Below are positions 8,343 through 16,170 of a DNA stretch of 64,000 nucleotides, piece by piece. Both the position numbers and the translations under genes were made by a program. The stretch is taken from assembly GCF_900143535.1 (NCBI RefSeq), contig NZ_FRFA01000010.1, positions 61,675-125,674 on the forward strand. Direction: 5' to 3'. Under the pieces are notes generated by a model. The model ran no database searches, had not been told where the DNA came from, and saw only the letters and a program-made list of their open reading frames with translations. Origin of the DNA: Tateyamaria sp. Alg231-49 (lineage in GTDB: Bacteria; Pseudomonadota; Alphaproteobacteria; Rhodobacterales; Rhodobacteraceae). The first letter of the stretch is position 1. Each line of letters opens with the position of its first letter.

Positions 8343-10583
8343 ATGTCCGAACGGGTGGAAACAGAAAGCCGCAAACTTTTGGGGCGCTTGCGCGATGCCA
8401 TGGCCGGGGATGACCCCGGGCAGGCGCGGCTGGACAAGATCACCCATTTGATTGCGGACAGTATCGGCACTGAAGTGTGCTCGATCTACCTGTTTCGCGA
8501 TGAAGAAACGCTGGAGCTTTGTGCCACCGAAGGATTGAACCCTGAATCCGTGCACCAGACCCGGATGCGGCTGGGCGAGGGCCTTGTTGGTCGTGTGGCC
8601 CGCCGTCGCGAAGTCGTTAATACGGCCAATGCCCCCGCGGCCCGCGGTTTCCGCTATATGCCGGAAACGGGCGAAGAGGTGTTTTCCAGTTTCCTTGGCG
8701 TGCCTGTGCAGCGGCTTGGCGAAGCGCTGGGTGTTCTGGTGGTTCAGTCCAAGGATGCGCGGGAATATTCGGCGGACGAGATTTACGCCCTTGAAGTGGT
8801 CGCCATGGTGCTGGCCGAGATGACGGAGCTGGGCGCTTTCGTTGGCGAAGGCAGTGCAATGGGCAAGCGCCACAGCCAACCTGTGATGCTGCGCGGCACG
8901 ATTGCACAAGAAGGCGTGGCTGAGGGCCATATCTGGCTGCATGAGCCCCGCGTTGTCGTTACCAACCCCATTGCCGACGACCCCCACCGAGAACTAGAGC
9001 GGCTGCATGACAGCGTTGAGGAGCTGCGTGTCGGTGTCGACAAAATGCTGGCCCTTGCAAGTGCGGACAAGGAACAGGCCGAGGTGCTTGAGGCCTACCG
9101 GATGTTTGCCAATTCCAAAGGGTGGATGCGCCGGATGGAGGAGGACATCGCCAACGGTCTCAGCGCCGAAGCGGCGGTGGAAAAAGAGCAGTCGTTGGCC
9201 CGCGCCCGCATGGGCCAGGCGAGCGACAACTATCTGCGCGAGCGTTTGAGCGATCTGGACGATTTGTCCAATCGACTGCTGCGTATTCTTACGGGGCAGG
9301 GCAAGGATACGGGCGCGGACATGCCGCCTGATCCGATACTTGTGGCGCGCAATATTGGGCCTGCGGAACTGCTTGATTATGGGCGGGCGCTGAAGGGAAT
9401 CGTGCTGGAGGCGGGGTCTGTCGGGTCTCATGCGGCGATTGTGGCGCGTGCGCTGGCTATTCCGCTGATCGTTCATGCGGACCGCGCCACGTTAGAGGCG
9501 TTGAACGGCGATCATGTGCTGGTGGACGGCGAACAGGGGATTGTGCATCTGCGCCCGGATGATCAGGTGGTTTCTGCGTTTCGTGACAAGATGGCAATGC
9601 AGGCGGCTGCCGCTGAGCGCTATGTCTCCATCCGCGACAAACCTGCTGAAACACTATGTGGTGAAGTCATCTCGTTGAATATGAATGCGGGTCTGATGGC
9701 CGACTTGCCGTCGCTTGATGGGTCCGGGGCTGAAGGCGTTGGCCTGTTTCGCACTGAATTGCAGTTTTTGATCCGCAACAAGATGCCCAAACGTTCGGAA
9801 CTCTCCGCGCTTTATGCCCGTGTGCTGGATGCGGCTGGGGGTAAAAAGGTGGTGTTTCGCACGCTCGACATCGGGTCGGACAAGGTGCTGCCTTACATGA
9901 AGCCCAATGACGAACCGAACCCTGCGCTTGGCTGGCGGGCGATCCGTGTTGGTCTGGACAAGCCCGGCGTGATGCTGATGCAGTTGCAGGCCTTGTTGCG
10001 TGCCGCAAACGGCAGACCTTTGTCTGTGATGTTTCCCTTTGTGGCGCAGTTTGAGGAATACACCCGCGCCAAAGCGCTAATGGACAAGGCGATTGAGCGT
10101 GAGCGCACGCTTGGCAACGTTCTGCCCGAAAAGGTTGAAGTTGGGTCGATGCTGGAGACGCCCAGCCTTGCCTTTGCGCCGCAGAAATTCTTTGAAGAGG
10201 TTGGGTTCTTGTCCATTGGTGGCAACGATCTAAAGCAGTTCTTCTTTGCGGCGGACCGTGAAAATGAACGGGTGCGGCGCCGCTATGATACGCTGAACGT
10301 GTCCTTTCTGAGCTTTATCGAGCGGATCGTGGAGCGCTGTGCGATCACGGACACTCCTTTATCATTCTGCGGCGAGGATGCTGGGCGCCCGGTTGAGGCG
10401 CTGTGCCTTGCGGCCATTGGCTTGCGCAACCTTTCCATGCGCCCGGCCTCTGTCGGGCCTGTCAAATCCCTGCTGCGTCGGTCCAATCTGGCGGAGGTCC
10501 GCAAGGTGATTGCTGATGCGCGCCATCGCGGCGAAATGAACGTCCGCCCGGCGATCATGGAGTACTTGCGACAGCAAGGTTAA
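8343..10583 (+). CDS. ptsP: Phosphoenolpyruvate--protein phosphotransferase PtsP (EI-Ntr)
   Basis: A 746-residue enzyme I of the nitrogen phosphotransferase system. The first ~165 residues form a GAF domain, which in EI-Ntr senses glutamine and 2-oxoglutarate. The swivelling phosphohistidine domain carries SHAAIVARAL with the active His at residue 363. The C-terminal PEP-binding barrel has LFRTELQFL, GSMLETP and FLSIGGNDLKQFFFAADR. It passes phosphate from PEP to NPr (PtsO) and on to PtsN; neither partner lies in the window. GAGGGG precedes the ATG. Confidence 0.95.
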   Translation: MSERVETESRKLLGRLRDAMAGDDPGQARLDKITHLIADSIGTEVCSIYLFRDEETLELCATEGLNPESVHQTRMRLGEGLVGRVARRREVVNTANAPAARGFRYMPETGEEVFSSFLGVPVQRLGEALGVLVVQSKDAREYSADEIYALEVVAMVLAEMTELGAFVGEGSAMGKRHSQPVMLRGTIAQEGVAEGHIWLHEPRVVVTNPIADDPHRELERLHDSVEELRVGVDKMLALASADKEQAEVLEAYRMFANSKGWMRRMEEDIANGLSAEAAVEKEQSLARARMGQASDNYLRERLSDLDDLSNRLLRILTGQGKDTGADMPPDPILVARNIGPAELLDYGRALKGIVLEAGSVGSHAAIVARALAIPLIVHADRATLEALNGDHVLVDGEQGIVHLRPDDQVVSAFRDKMAMQAAAAERYVSIRDKPAETLCGEVISLNMNAGLMADLPSLDGSGAEGVGLFRTELQFLIRNKMPKRSELSALYARVLDAAGGKKVVFRTLDIGSDKVLPYMKPNDEPNPALGWRAIRVGLDKPGVMLMQLQALLRAANGRPLSVMFPFVAQFEEYTRAKALMDKAIERERTLGNVLPEKVEVGSMLETPSLAFAPQKFFEEVGFLSIGGNDLKQFFFAADRENERVRRRYDTLNVSFLSFIERIVERCAITDTPLSFCGEDAGRPVEALCLAAIGLRNLSMRPASVGPVKSLLRRSNLAEVRKVIADARHRGEMNVRPAIMEYLRQQG

Positions 10584-10883
10584 CTTTTCATTAATTATAA
10601 GTTGTTAAGCGGGACTCTTGAAGTATCGCTTCGTGGCAGAGTGTGTGTGGATAACTTTTCATGCACAGGTTTTCTGCGTGGAATCGGGTGTTTATTTTTG
10701 CTGTATTCGGTCCATATGTGGAGATTTTCCGCAAAAAATCGTCAAAAAATTTCACTTTATCGACAAATTTAGCCTTTTAATCCCACGCTGGAAAAACAGA
10801 TATCCACAAGCCCTTTTGTGGACAAAAAAACCGCCCGTGCCGGAGCACGGGCGGTCTGAGAGCGACGCTCTGTGGGCTTGGGT
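10584..10883. other. AT-rich intergenic region with DnaA-box-like sites
   Basis: A 300-base gene-free region, clearly more AT-rich than its surroundings. It contains a perfect DnaA box on the minus strand (TGTGGATAA, 10646-10654) and two 8/9 matches (ATATCCACA at 10800-10808; TGTGGACAA at 10817-10825). A weaker TATGTGGAGA sits near 10713. An A/T-rich tract rich in AAAAAAT and TTTAAT runs between the boxes. The open frame at 10618-10887 has no family features and is not called. Confidence 0.5.
10824..10855 (-). terminator. Rho-independent terminator of the sugar ABC ATPase gene
   Basis: An 11-bp perfect stem (10830-10840 with 10845-10855, loop CGGA) is followed on the minus strand by seven T residues (10824-10830). 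It sits 28 bases past the ATPase stop. Confidence 0.85.
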
Positions 10884-11945
10884 CTAGCGCAGTCGCGCCT
10901 CGCTTTGGGCGTCAAAGAACATTGCGCGGGTTGGATCAAAGGTGACTGTGACTTCGGTCCCTTCCTCCATCGCCATGTCGCCTCGGCTTTCGACCACCAA
11001 CCGTTCGCCTGTCGGCGTGGTGAGGTAGTCATAGGCGACGCCGCCAAGCCGTTCCCGGATGTCCAGCTGAATCGGTGAGGCTTCTGCTTTGAGTTCCATG
11101 TCTTGCGGGCGCACGCCGACGATGACCGGCGATCCGGCGGTGGGCAACGCCACGGATGTCGGGATCACCGCGTCAGACAGGGCAGGGACAGCAACTGCGC
11201 CGTCCTGTGCCACGCCGTTGACGAAATTCATCGCGGGCGAGCCGATAAAGCCGGCGACGAACTTGTTGTCGGGGTCCTGATACAGATCCATCGGGCTGCC
11301 GACCTGTTCGATGTAGCCTGCACGCAGCACCACGATTTTGTCGGCCAGCGTCATCGCCTCGACCTGATCGTGGGTGACGTAGATCATGGTGGTGCCGAGT
11401 TCCTTGTGAAGGCGCGCAATTTCGACCCGCATGTCCACCCGCAGTTCGGCATCAAGGTTCGACAGGGGTTCATCGAACAGGAAAACCTCTGGACCACGGA
11501 CGATGGAACGCCCGATCGCGACGCGCTGGCGTTGCCCGCCAGACAGGGCCTTGGGCTTGCGATCAAGGTATTCGTCCAGCTTGAGGATCTTGCTGGCTTC
11601 ACCCACTTTGCGGTCAATCTCGTCCTTGGGGACGTTGTTCATCTTGAGCCCAAAGCCCATGTTTTCTTTGACCGTCATATGCGGATAGAGCGCGTAGGTC
11701 TGGAAAACCATCGCCACGCCGCGCGCGGCCGGGTCCATGTGGGTCACATCTCGTGCACCGATGTTGATTTGGCCGTCAGAGGTTTCTTCGAGGCCTGCAA
11801 TCATCCGCAAGAGAGTGGATTTGCCGCAGCCCGATGGGCCGACAAAGACGCAAAATTCGCCGTCGTCGATGGTCAGGTCGACGCCGTGGATCACTTGGGT
11901 CGCGCCGTACCGTTTTATGGCTTTGTTCAGTGTCACACCGGACAT
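10884..11945 (-). CDS. Sugar ABC transporter ATP-binding protein (UgpC/MsmK type)
   Basis: A 353-residue ATPase started at MSGVTLNKAIKRYG, with GGGGGAGAG upstream. Walker A (GPSGCGKSTLL), Q-loop FQTYALYPH, signature LSGGQRQRVAIGRSIV, Walker B (FLFDEPLSNLD) and the H-loop VTHDQVEAM are complete. The C-terminal OB/TOBE domain (GVRPQDMELKA) is that of carbohydrate-importing CUT1 ATPases. It should energise the permease pair and binding protein encoded on the other side of the iclR gene. It is cotranscribed with iclR, 25 bases upstream. Confidence 0.93.
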   Translation of the reverse strand: MSGVTLNKAIKRYGATQVIHGVDLTIDDGEFCVFVGPSGCGKSTLLRMIAGLEETSDGQINIGARDVTHMDPAARGVAMVFQTYALYPHMTVKENMGFGLKMNNVPKDEIDRKVGEASKILKLDEYLDRKPKALSGGQRQRVAIGRSIVRGPEVFLFDEPLSNLDAELRVDMRVEIARLHKELGTTMIYVTHDQVEAMTLADKIVVLRAGYIEQVGSPMDLYQDPDNKFVAGFIGSPAMNFVNGVAQDGAVAVPALSDAVIPTSVALPTAGSPVIVGVRPQDMELKAEASPIQLDIRERLGGVAYDYLTTPTGERLVVESRGDMAMEEGTEVTVTFDPTRAMFFDAQSEARLR

Positions 11946-11970
11946 GTGTCTCTCCCCCTTGAATGGATTG

Positions 11971-12759
11971 TTATTCGCTTGGAAACTGCCAGTTGGCAGC
12001 GGCCTGCGCGATGTCGCGCGCGGTTGATTGCAGGTGCGGCGCAAGCTGGGACAGATCGTCCAGCGATTTGCGTGCGGTGGATGTTGTCACGCTGAGCGCA
12101 CCGATGGAGCGGCCCGTTTCAGACAGAATAGGGGCCGCGATACAGATAATGCCGGGCTCGTGCTCTTCGCGGTCATAGGCGATTCCCTGACGGCGAATCG
12201 TCTCCATTTCCGCTGACAGGCTTTCGGGCGTGGTGTGTGTATGGGCGGTGTGGGCGAACCACGCCTGTTGGGACAGTGCCGTTTCGCGGGCCTCATCGCT
12301 TAGAAATGCGATCATCGCTTTGCCCACGCCAGTGCAATAGCCAGGGCCGACTTTGCCGGCTTGGGAAAACATCTCGATCGGGTCAGCGGCGTTGCGTTTG
12401 TCTACGTATAGCACCTGTCCGCCATCCAGTTGCGCAAGGTGAACTGTTTCACCAACCGTTTCGCTGAGGGTGTCGATGTAGGGCCGCGCAATGGGGGCGA
12501 GTGAGCTTTGCCGCCATGCCGCATGGGCCAATGTAACAAGGCGCAAACCGGGCGCATAGGTCTGGCGATCGACGTCATACCGCAGCATTCCGAGATTGGT
12601 CAGAGTCTGGACCAACCGGTAGAGCGTCGCCTTGGGATGGGGCGACATCGCGAGCAATTCGGAAAACCGCACAGGCCGTTCGGCTTGTGCGACCAGATCC
12701 AGCACCTCAAGTGCCTTGCCGATCGTTCCGTCCCCCGAGCGGGGCGCTGCGCTGTTCAT
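11971..12759 (-). CDS. IclR family transcriptional regulator
   Basis: A 262-residue protein started at MNSAAPRSGDGTIGKALEVL, with GGAGG upstream. Residues ~12-75 form the IclR winged helix (RFSELLAMSPHPKATLYRLVQTL) and the rest is the effector-binding GAF-like domain (YCTGVGKAMIAFL, EPGIICIAAPILS). It diverges from the galactoside operon and is cotranscribed with the transporter ATPase, so it is the likely regulator of both arms. Galactose, galactonate or a KDGal-type intermediate would be plausible effectors; that is inference. Confidence 0.92.
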   Translation of the reverse strand: MNSAAPRSGDGTIGKALEVLDLVAQAERPVRFSELLAMSPHPKATLYRLVQTLTNLGMLRYDVDRQTYAPGLRLVTLAHAAWRQSSLAPIARPYIDTLSETVGETVHLAQLDGGQVLYVDKRNAADPIEMFSQAGKVGPGYCTGVGKAMIAFLSDEARETALSQQAWFAHTAHTHTTPESLSAEMETIRRQGIAYDREEHEPGIICIAAPILSETGRSIGALSVTTSTARKSLDDLSQLAPHLQSTARDIAQAAANWQFPSE

Positions 12760-12820
12760 CGTGGTCCTCCCAAACCGCTCTGCAGGAATCTGTTGACCTG
12801 CCGAACATGTCACCGCATAG

Positions 12821-12835
12821 TTCCAATAGTTGGAA
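12821..12835. promoter_or_regulatory. Probable IclR operator 1
   Basis: TTCCAATAGTTGGAA is a perfect inverted repeat (6-3-6) between iclR and the binding-protein gene, where a divergent operator is expected. IclR-family proteins bind short inverted repeats with TGGAA-like arms. Confidence 0.6.
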
Positions 12836-12850
12836 TTCAGTTTCACTATG

Positions 12851-12861
12851 TGGAACTTCCA
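12851..12861. promoter_or_regulatory. Probable IclR operator 2
   Basis: TGGAACTTCCA is a perfect 5-1-5 inverted repeat using the same half-site (TGGAA/TTCCA) as the neighbouring repeat at 12821, about three helical turns away. Two spaced copies of one half-site in a divergent promoter region support a real regulator-binding site. Confidence 0.55.
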
Positions 12862-12958
12862 TGAAGAGAGACTTTAAGTCAAAAGAAATCTGACTTTCTG
12901 TTTGCGGGCCAATGATACAAGGTCCGGCACGGGAGAAACGGAACTAAGGGAGGAAACC

Positions 12959-14191
12959 ATGTTCCTGAATGTGAAAACCGCTGTGGCGGCTATTGCTCTG
13001 TCTGCTATGGCAGGCGGTGCGTTCGCGCGCGACTTGGTCATCAACTTTGATGACCTCAACCCAGGCCCCAAAAAGGGCTTTGATGATGCTGTCGCTCTTT
13101 TCCAAAAGGAAAACCCCGACATCAACGTGATCGTCAACAACAACGACCGCGAAGCGCACAAAACAGCGATCCGCAACTTTTTGACCGCTGACGCGCCTGA
13201 CGTCACCAGCTGGTATCCCGGCAACCGTATGGCACCCTTCGTAGACGCTGGCCTGTTCCAGCCCATCGATGATGTGTGGGAAGAAAACGGCTTCAAAGAA
13301 GACCTTGCAGCGATCATGCCGACCATGTCGCGTGACGGCAAAATCTGGGGTGTACCTTACAGCTACTACCAGTGGGGTATCTACTACCGCAAAGACATCT
13401 TTGACTTGCTGGAGCTGGAAGAGCCCCAGACTTGGGACGAGTTGCTGGCAGCTTGTGGCAAGATGAAAGCAAATGGCGTGACGCCTTTCACCATCGGGAC
13501 CAAGTTCCTTTGGACGGCTGCGGGCGTGTTCGACTATCTGAACCTGCGCACCAACGGCTATGACGTGCACAACGCGCTGACAGCTGGTGAGATCAAGTAC
13601 ACCGATCCACGTATCAAGGCGACGTTCACCAACTGGGAAACGCTGATCAACGAATGTGGGTTTGTGGACAACCACGCCTCCATGAGCTGGCAGGACGCCA
13701 TCGCACCTTTCGCCAATGGCGATGCCGCGATGTACGTGATGGGCAACTTCTCGGTTGATGGCTACAAGAACGCTGGTCTGACCGAAGATCAGATCGACTT
13801 CATGCCGTTCCCAACCATCGATGCGTCCATCCCCGGTGCCGAAGAAGCGCCTGCGGACGCGTTCTTTATCCCGACCAACGCAAAGAACGTCGAAGATGCC
13901 AAGAAGTTCCTGGCCTTCGTTGCGCGCCCCGATGTGCAGACCCAGTGGAACAAGACCATCGGTCAGCTGCCCATCAACTCCAAGGCCGACATTTCCGATG
14001 ACAAGTTCATCCAGGAAGGGTTTGCCCTGCTGAACGGTGCTGCTGGTCTGGCACAATTCTATGACCGTGACGCACCTGCCGAAATGGCCAAAGCGGGCAT
14101 GGAAGGCTTCCAGGAGTTCATGCTGGACACGTCCAAAATGGACGCGATCCTTGAGCGCCTCGATACGGTTCAGGAAGAAGTCTACAAGTAA
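12959..14191 (+). CDS. Sugar ABC transporter substrate-binding protein
   Basis: A 410-residue precursor started at the ATG at 12959 after AGGGAGG. A signal peptide spans about residues 1-22 (AIALSAMAGGAFA). The mature protein is a CUT1-type extracellular solute-binding protein (DDLNPGPKKGFDDAVALFQKE, SSYYQWGIYYRKD-like core, NGDAAMYVMGNFSVDGY). It should capture an alpha- or beta-galactoside in the periplasm, judging by the glycosidases in the same operon. A stem-loop after the gene probably lets it be expressed above the permeases. Confidence 0.92.
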   Translation: MFLNVKTAVAAIALSAMAGGAFARDLVINFDDLNPGPKKGFDDAVALFQKENPDINVIVNNNDREAHKTAIRNFLTADAPDVTSWYPGNRMAPFVDAGLFQPIDDVWEENGFKEDLAAIMPTMSRDGKIWGVPYSYYQWGIYYRKDIFDLLELEEPQTWDELLAACGKMKANGVTPFTIGTKFLWTAAGVFDYLNLRTNGYDVHNALTAGEIKYTDPRIKATFTNWETLINECGFVDNHASMSWQDAIAPFANGDAAMYVMGNFSVDGYKNAGLTEDQIDFMPFPTIDASIPGAEEAPADAFFIPTNAKNVEDAKKFLAFVARPDVQTQWNKTIGQLPINSKADISDDKFIQEGFALLNGAAGLAQFYDRDAPAEMAKAGMEGFQEFMLDTSKMDAILERLDTVQEEVYK

Positions 14192-14198
14192 GCAACAG

Positions 14199-14226
14199 GT
14201 GGGGCGGGCGATTGCGCCCGCCCCAC
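14199..14226 (+). terminator. Intercistronic stem-loop after the binding-protein gene
   Basis: A perfect 12-bp GC-rich stem (14199-14210 with 14215-14226, loop ATTG) followed by ACTTTTCCC begins 8 bases past the stop codon. The short T-run suggests partial termination or mRNA 3'-end stabilisation, the usual way to give more binding protein than permease. Confidence 0.7.
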
Positions 14227-14326
14227 ACTTTTCCCATCAACACATTGTAAGTGCTAGGTTTTAGCGTTTTCAAAGGGTTGATCTGCGCCCGATTGGGCGA
14301 CCCCGATACCACAGCAGGAGTCCGTC

Positions 14327-15322
14327 ATGACCCACGCCGTTGCCCCCAATTCCTCTGTGCCAGATCGGCCAAGTTGGCTGAAGCGCAACAAGCTGGCGGT
14401 GGCCCCGTGGATATTCTTGATCCCGGCGCTGATCTTTTTCGCCATTTACGTGGTGATCCCGATTTTCCAAAGCCTTTGGCTGAGCCTTTATGAGTGGAAC
14501 GGCCTGTACACAGCGGACGGAGAAAGCACGGCCACGTGGGTTGGTTTCCAAAACTACGCCAAGCTGTGGGACGATCCGAACTTCTGGACCTCGCTGCGCA
14601 ACAACCTCGCGTGGCTGATCCTTTACATGTTGGCCGTGCCGCTGGGCCTGTTCATTGCGTTGTTCCTGAACCAAACGGTGACGGGCATGCGGTTTTACAA
14701 GTCGATGTTCTTCTTTCCCTTCGTGATTTCTCAAGTTGTCGTTGGTCTGATCTTTGGCTGGTTCTACAACCCGGATTTTGGGGTTGTTGGCACAGTTTGG
14801 AAGGCGATGTTCTGCGAAGAGACGGTCAACATCCTTGGCAATGCGACTTTCACCTGCGCCCGCCCCGTACCGGATATCCTGTCGAGCCCCGAATGGGCGA
14901 CCTACGGCATCATTGCCGCGGGTCTGTGGCCCCAGATTGCCTATTGCATGATCCTGTACCTGACAGGCCTCAACAACGTGTCCGCTGATCAGATCGAGGC
15001 CGCGCGGCTGGATGGCGCCAAGGGCTGGAAGATGCTGTGGTATGTGGTTGTGCCACAACTGAAACCTGCCACCTTCATCGCCATTGTTGTGACAGTGATT
15101 GGGGCGCTGCGATCTTTCGATATGATCGCGATCATGACCCAGGGGGGGCCGTTTGGGTCAACCAACGTGCTGTCGCATTACATGTATGAAGTGGCCATTT
15201 CCGAATACGGCGAACGCTATGGCTATGGGTCCTCTGTTGCTACTGTTCTGTTCGGTATCATGTTGATCTTCATCAGCTATTTCCTGTGGCAAATGTACCA
15301 AGACGAAAAGGGGTTGCGCTGA
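14327..15322 (+). CDS. Sugar ABC transporter permease 1 (MalF-like)
   Basis: A 331-residue CUT1 permease with six predicted membrane segments. The EAA loop reads IEAARLDGAKGWKMLWYVVVPQ, and the N-terminus (LKRNKLAVAPWIFLIPALIFFAIYVVIP) is typical of the MalF-like partner. It forms the channel with the next gene product. The stop overlaps the next start as TGATG. It lies 135 bases after the binding-protein gene, with the stem-loop between them. Confidence 0.93.
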   Translation: MTHAVAPNSSVPDRPSWLKRNKLAVAPWIFLIPALIFFAIYVVIPIFQSLWLSLYEWNGLYTADGESTATWVGFQNYAKLWDDPNFWTSLRNNLAWLILYMLAVPLGLFIALFLNQTVTGMRFYKSMFFFPFVISQVVVGLIFGWFYNPDFGVVGTVWKAMFCEETVNILGNATFTCARPVPDILSSPEWATYGIIAAGLWPQIAYCMILYLTGLNNVSADQIEAARLDGAKGWKMLWYVVVPQLKPATFIAIVVTVIGALRSFDMIAIMTQGGPFGSTNVLSHYMYEVAISEYGERYGYGSSVATVLFGIMLIFISYFLWQMYQDEKGLR

Positions 15323-16170
15323 TGTTTCCGCGTCCGATTGAACAATCCTCAGCCCCAGTCCGCTATGGCTATCAGGCGTTTTTGCCCGTTGCGCTGATCC
15401 TTTGGTTGTTGCCGCTTTTGGCCATTTTCCTGACCTCGATCCGGTCGGCCAAAGATATCAACTCGGGCAACGTGTTTGGCTGGCCGTCCGAGTTTGCGTT
15501 GATCGACAATTACACGGCAGTCTTTACCCAATCCGCCGCCGCCCAGTACATGTGGAATTCGGTGCTGATCACCGTGCCCACGGTCGCGATCTCGGTCGCT
15601 CTGGCCTGCCTTGCTGGCTATGCGCTGGCAATCTACAAATTCCGGGTCGCGCTGCCGCTGTTCTTTTTGTTCGTGGCCGGTAACTTTATCCCGTTTCAGA
15701 TCCTGATGGTCCCGGTGCGGGATATGTCTGTGCAGACGGGTCTTTATGACACCATCGCGGGTCAGTTCCTGTTCCATGCGGCTTTCCAGACAGGCTTTTG
15801 TACGCTGTTTATGCGCAATTTCATCAAGGCGTTGCCCTTTGATTTGGTCGAATCCGCGCGGATCGAGGGCATCGCGGAGTGGAAGATTTTCTGGTATGTG
15901 ATCCTGCCACTTGTGCGTCCTGCGATTGCGGCGCTGGCGGTGCTGATCTTTACGTTCGTGTGGAACGACTTTTTCTGGGCCAACGTGCTGACCCAAGGCG
16001 AGGCGGCCAAGCCGATCACCGCCGGAGTGCGTGCGTTGAACGGGCAATTTGTGAACAACTGGCATCTGGTGTCTGCGGCGTCCCTGTTGGCGGCGATTCC
16101 ACCGGTTGCGTGCTTCTTCCTGATGCAGAAGCACTTCATTTCAGGCCTGACCATGGGTGCCGTGAAGTGA
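15322..16170 (+). CDS. Sugar ABC transporter permease 2 (MalG-like)
   Basis: A 282-residue permease, translationally coupled to permease 1 (TGATG). The EAA loop is VESARIEGIAEWKIFWYVILPLVRP. The C-terminal MGAVK ending (SGLTMGAVK) is the classic end of MalG-type CUT1 permeases. Its stop overlaps the GTG of the alpha-galactosidase gene, which ties hydrolase translation to transport. Confidence 0.93.
   Translation: MFPRPIEQSSAPVRYGYQAFLPVALILWLLPLLAIFLTSIRSAKDINSGNVFGWPSEFALIDNYTAVFTQSAAAQYMWNSVLITVPTVAISVALACLAGYALAIYKFRVALPLFFLFVAGNFIPFQILMVPVRDMSVQTGLYDTIAGQFLFHAAFQTGFCTLFMRNFIKALPFDLVESARIEGIAEWKIFWYVILPLVRPAIAALAVLIFTFVWNDFFWANVLTQGEAAKPITAGVRALNGQFVNNWHLVSAASLLAAIPPVACFFLMQKHFISGLTMGAVK

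Noticed and set aside
6499..8343. A 614-codon open frame on the minus strand across the SDR and lysC.
   Set aside because: It is the antisense of lysC and part of the SDR, both of which have complete family motifs. Long shadow frames are expected in GC-rich DNA, and its translation has no recognisable domain.
10584..10883. Calling this gap the chromosomal replication origin outright.
   Set aside because: DnaA boxes alone do not prove an origin, and the usual origin neighbours are missing; it is reported only as a candidate DnaA-binding region.
10618..10887. An 89-codon plus-strand frame in the AT-rich gap after ptsP.
   Set aside because: Its reading depends on DnaA-box-like and terminator sequence, it lacks family similarity, and it runs into the terminator of the opposite gene.
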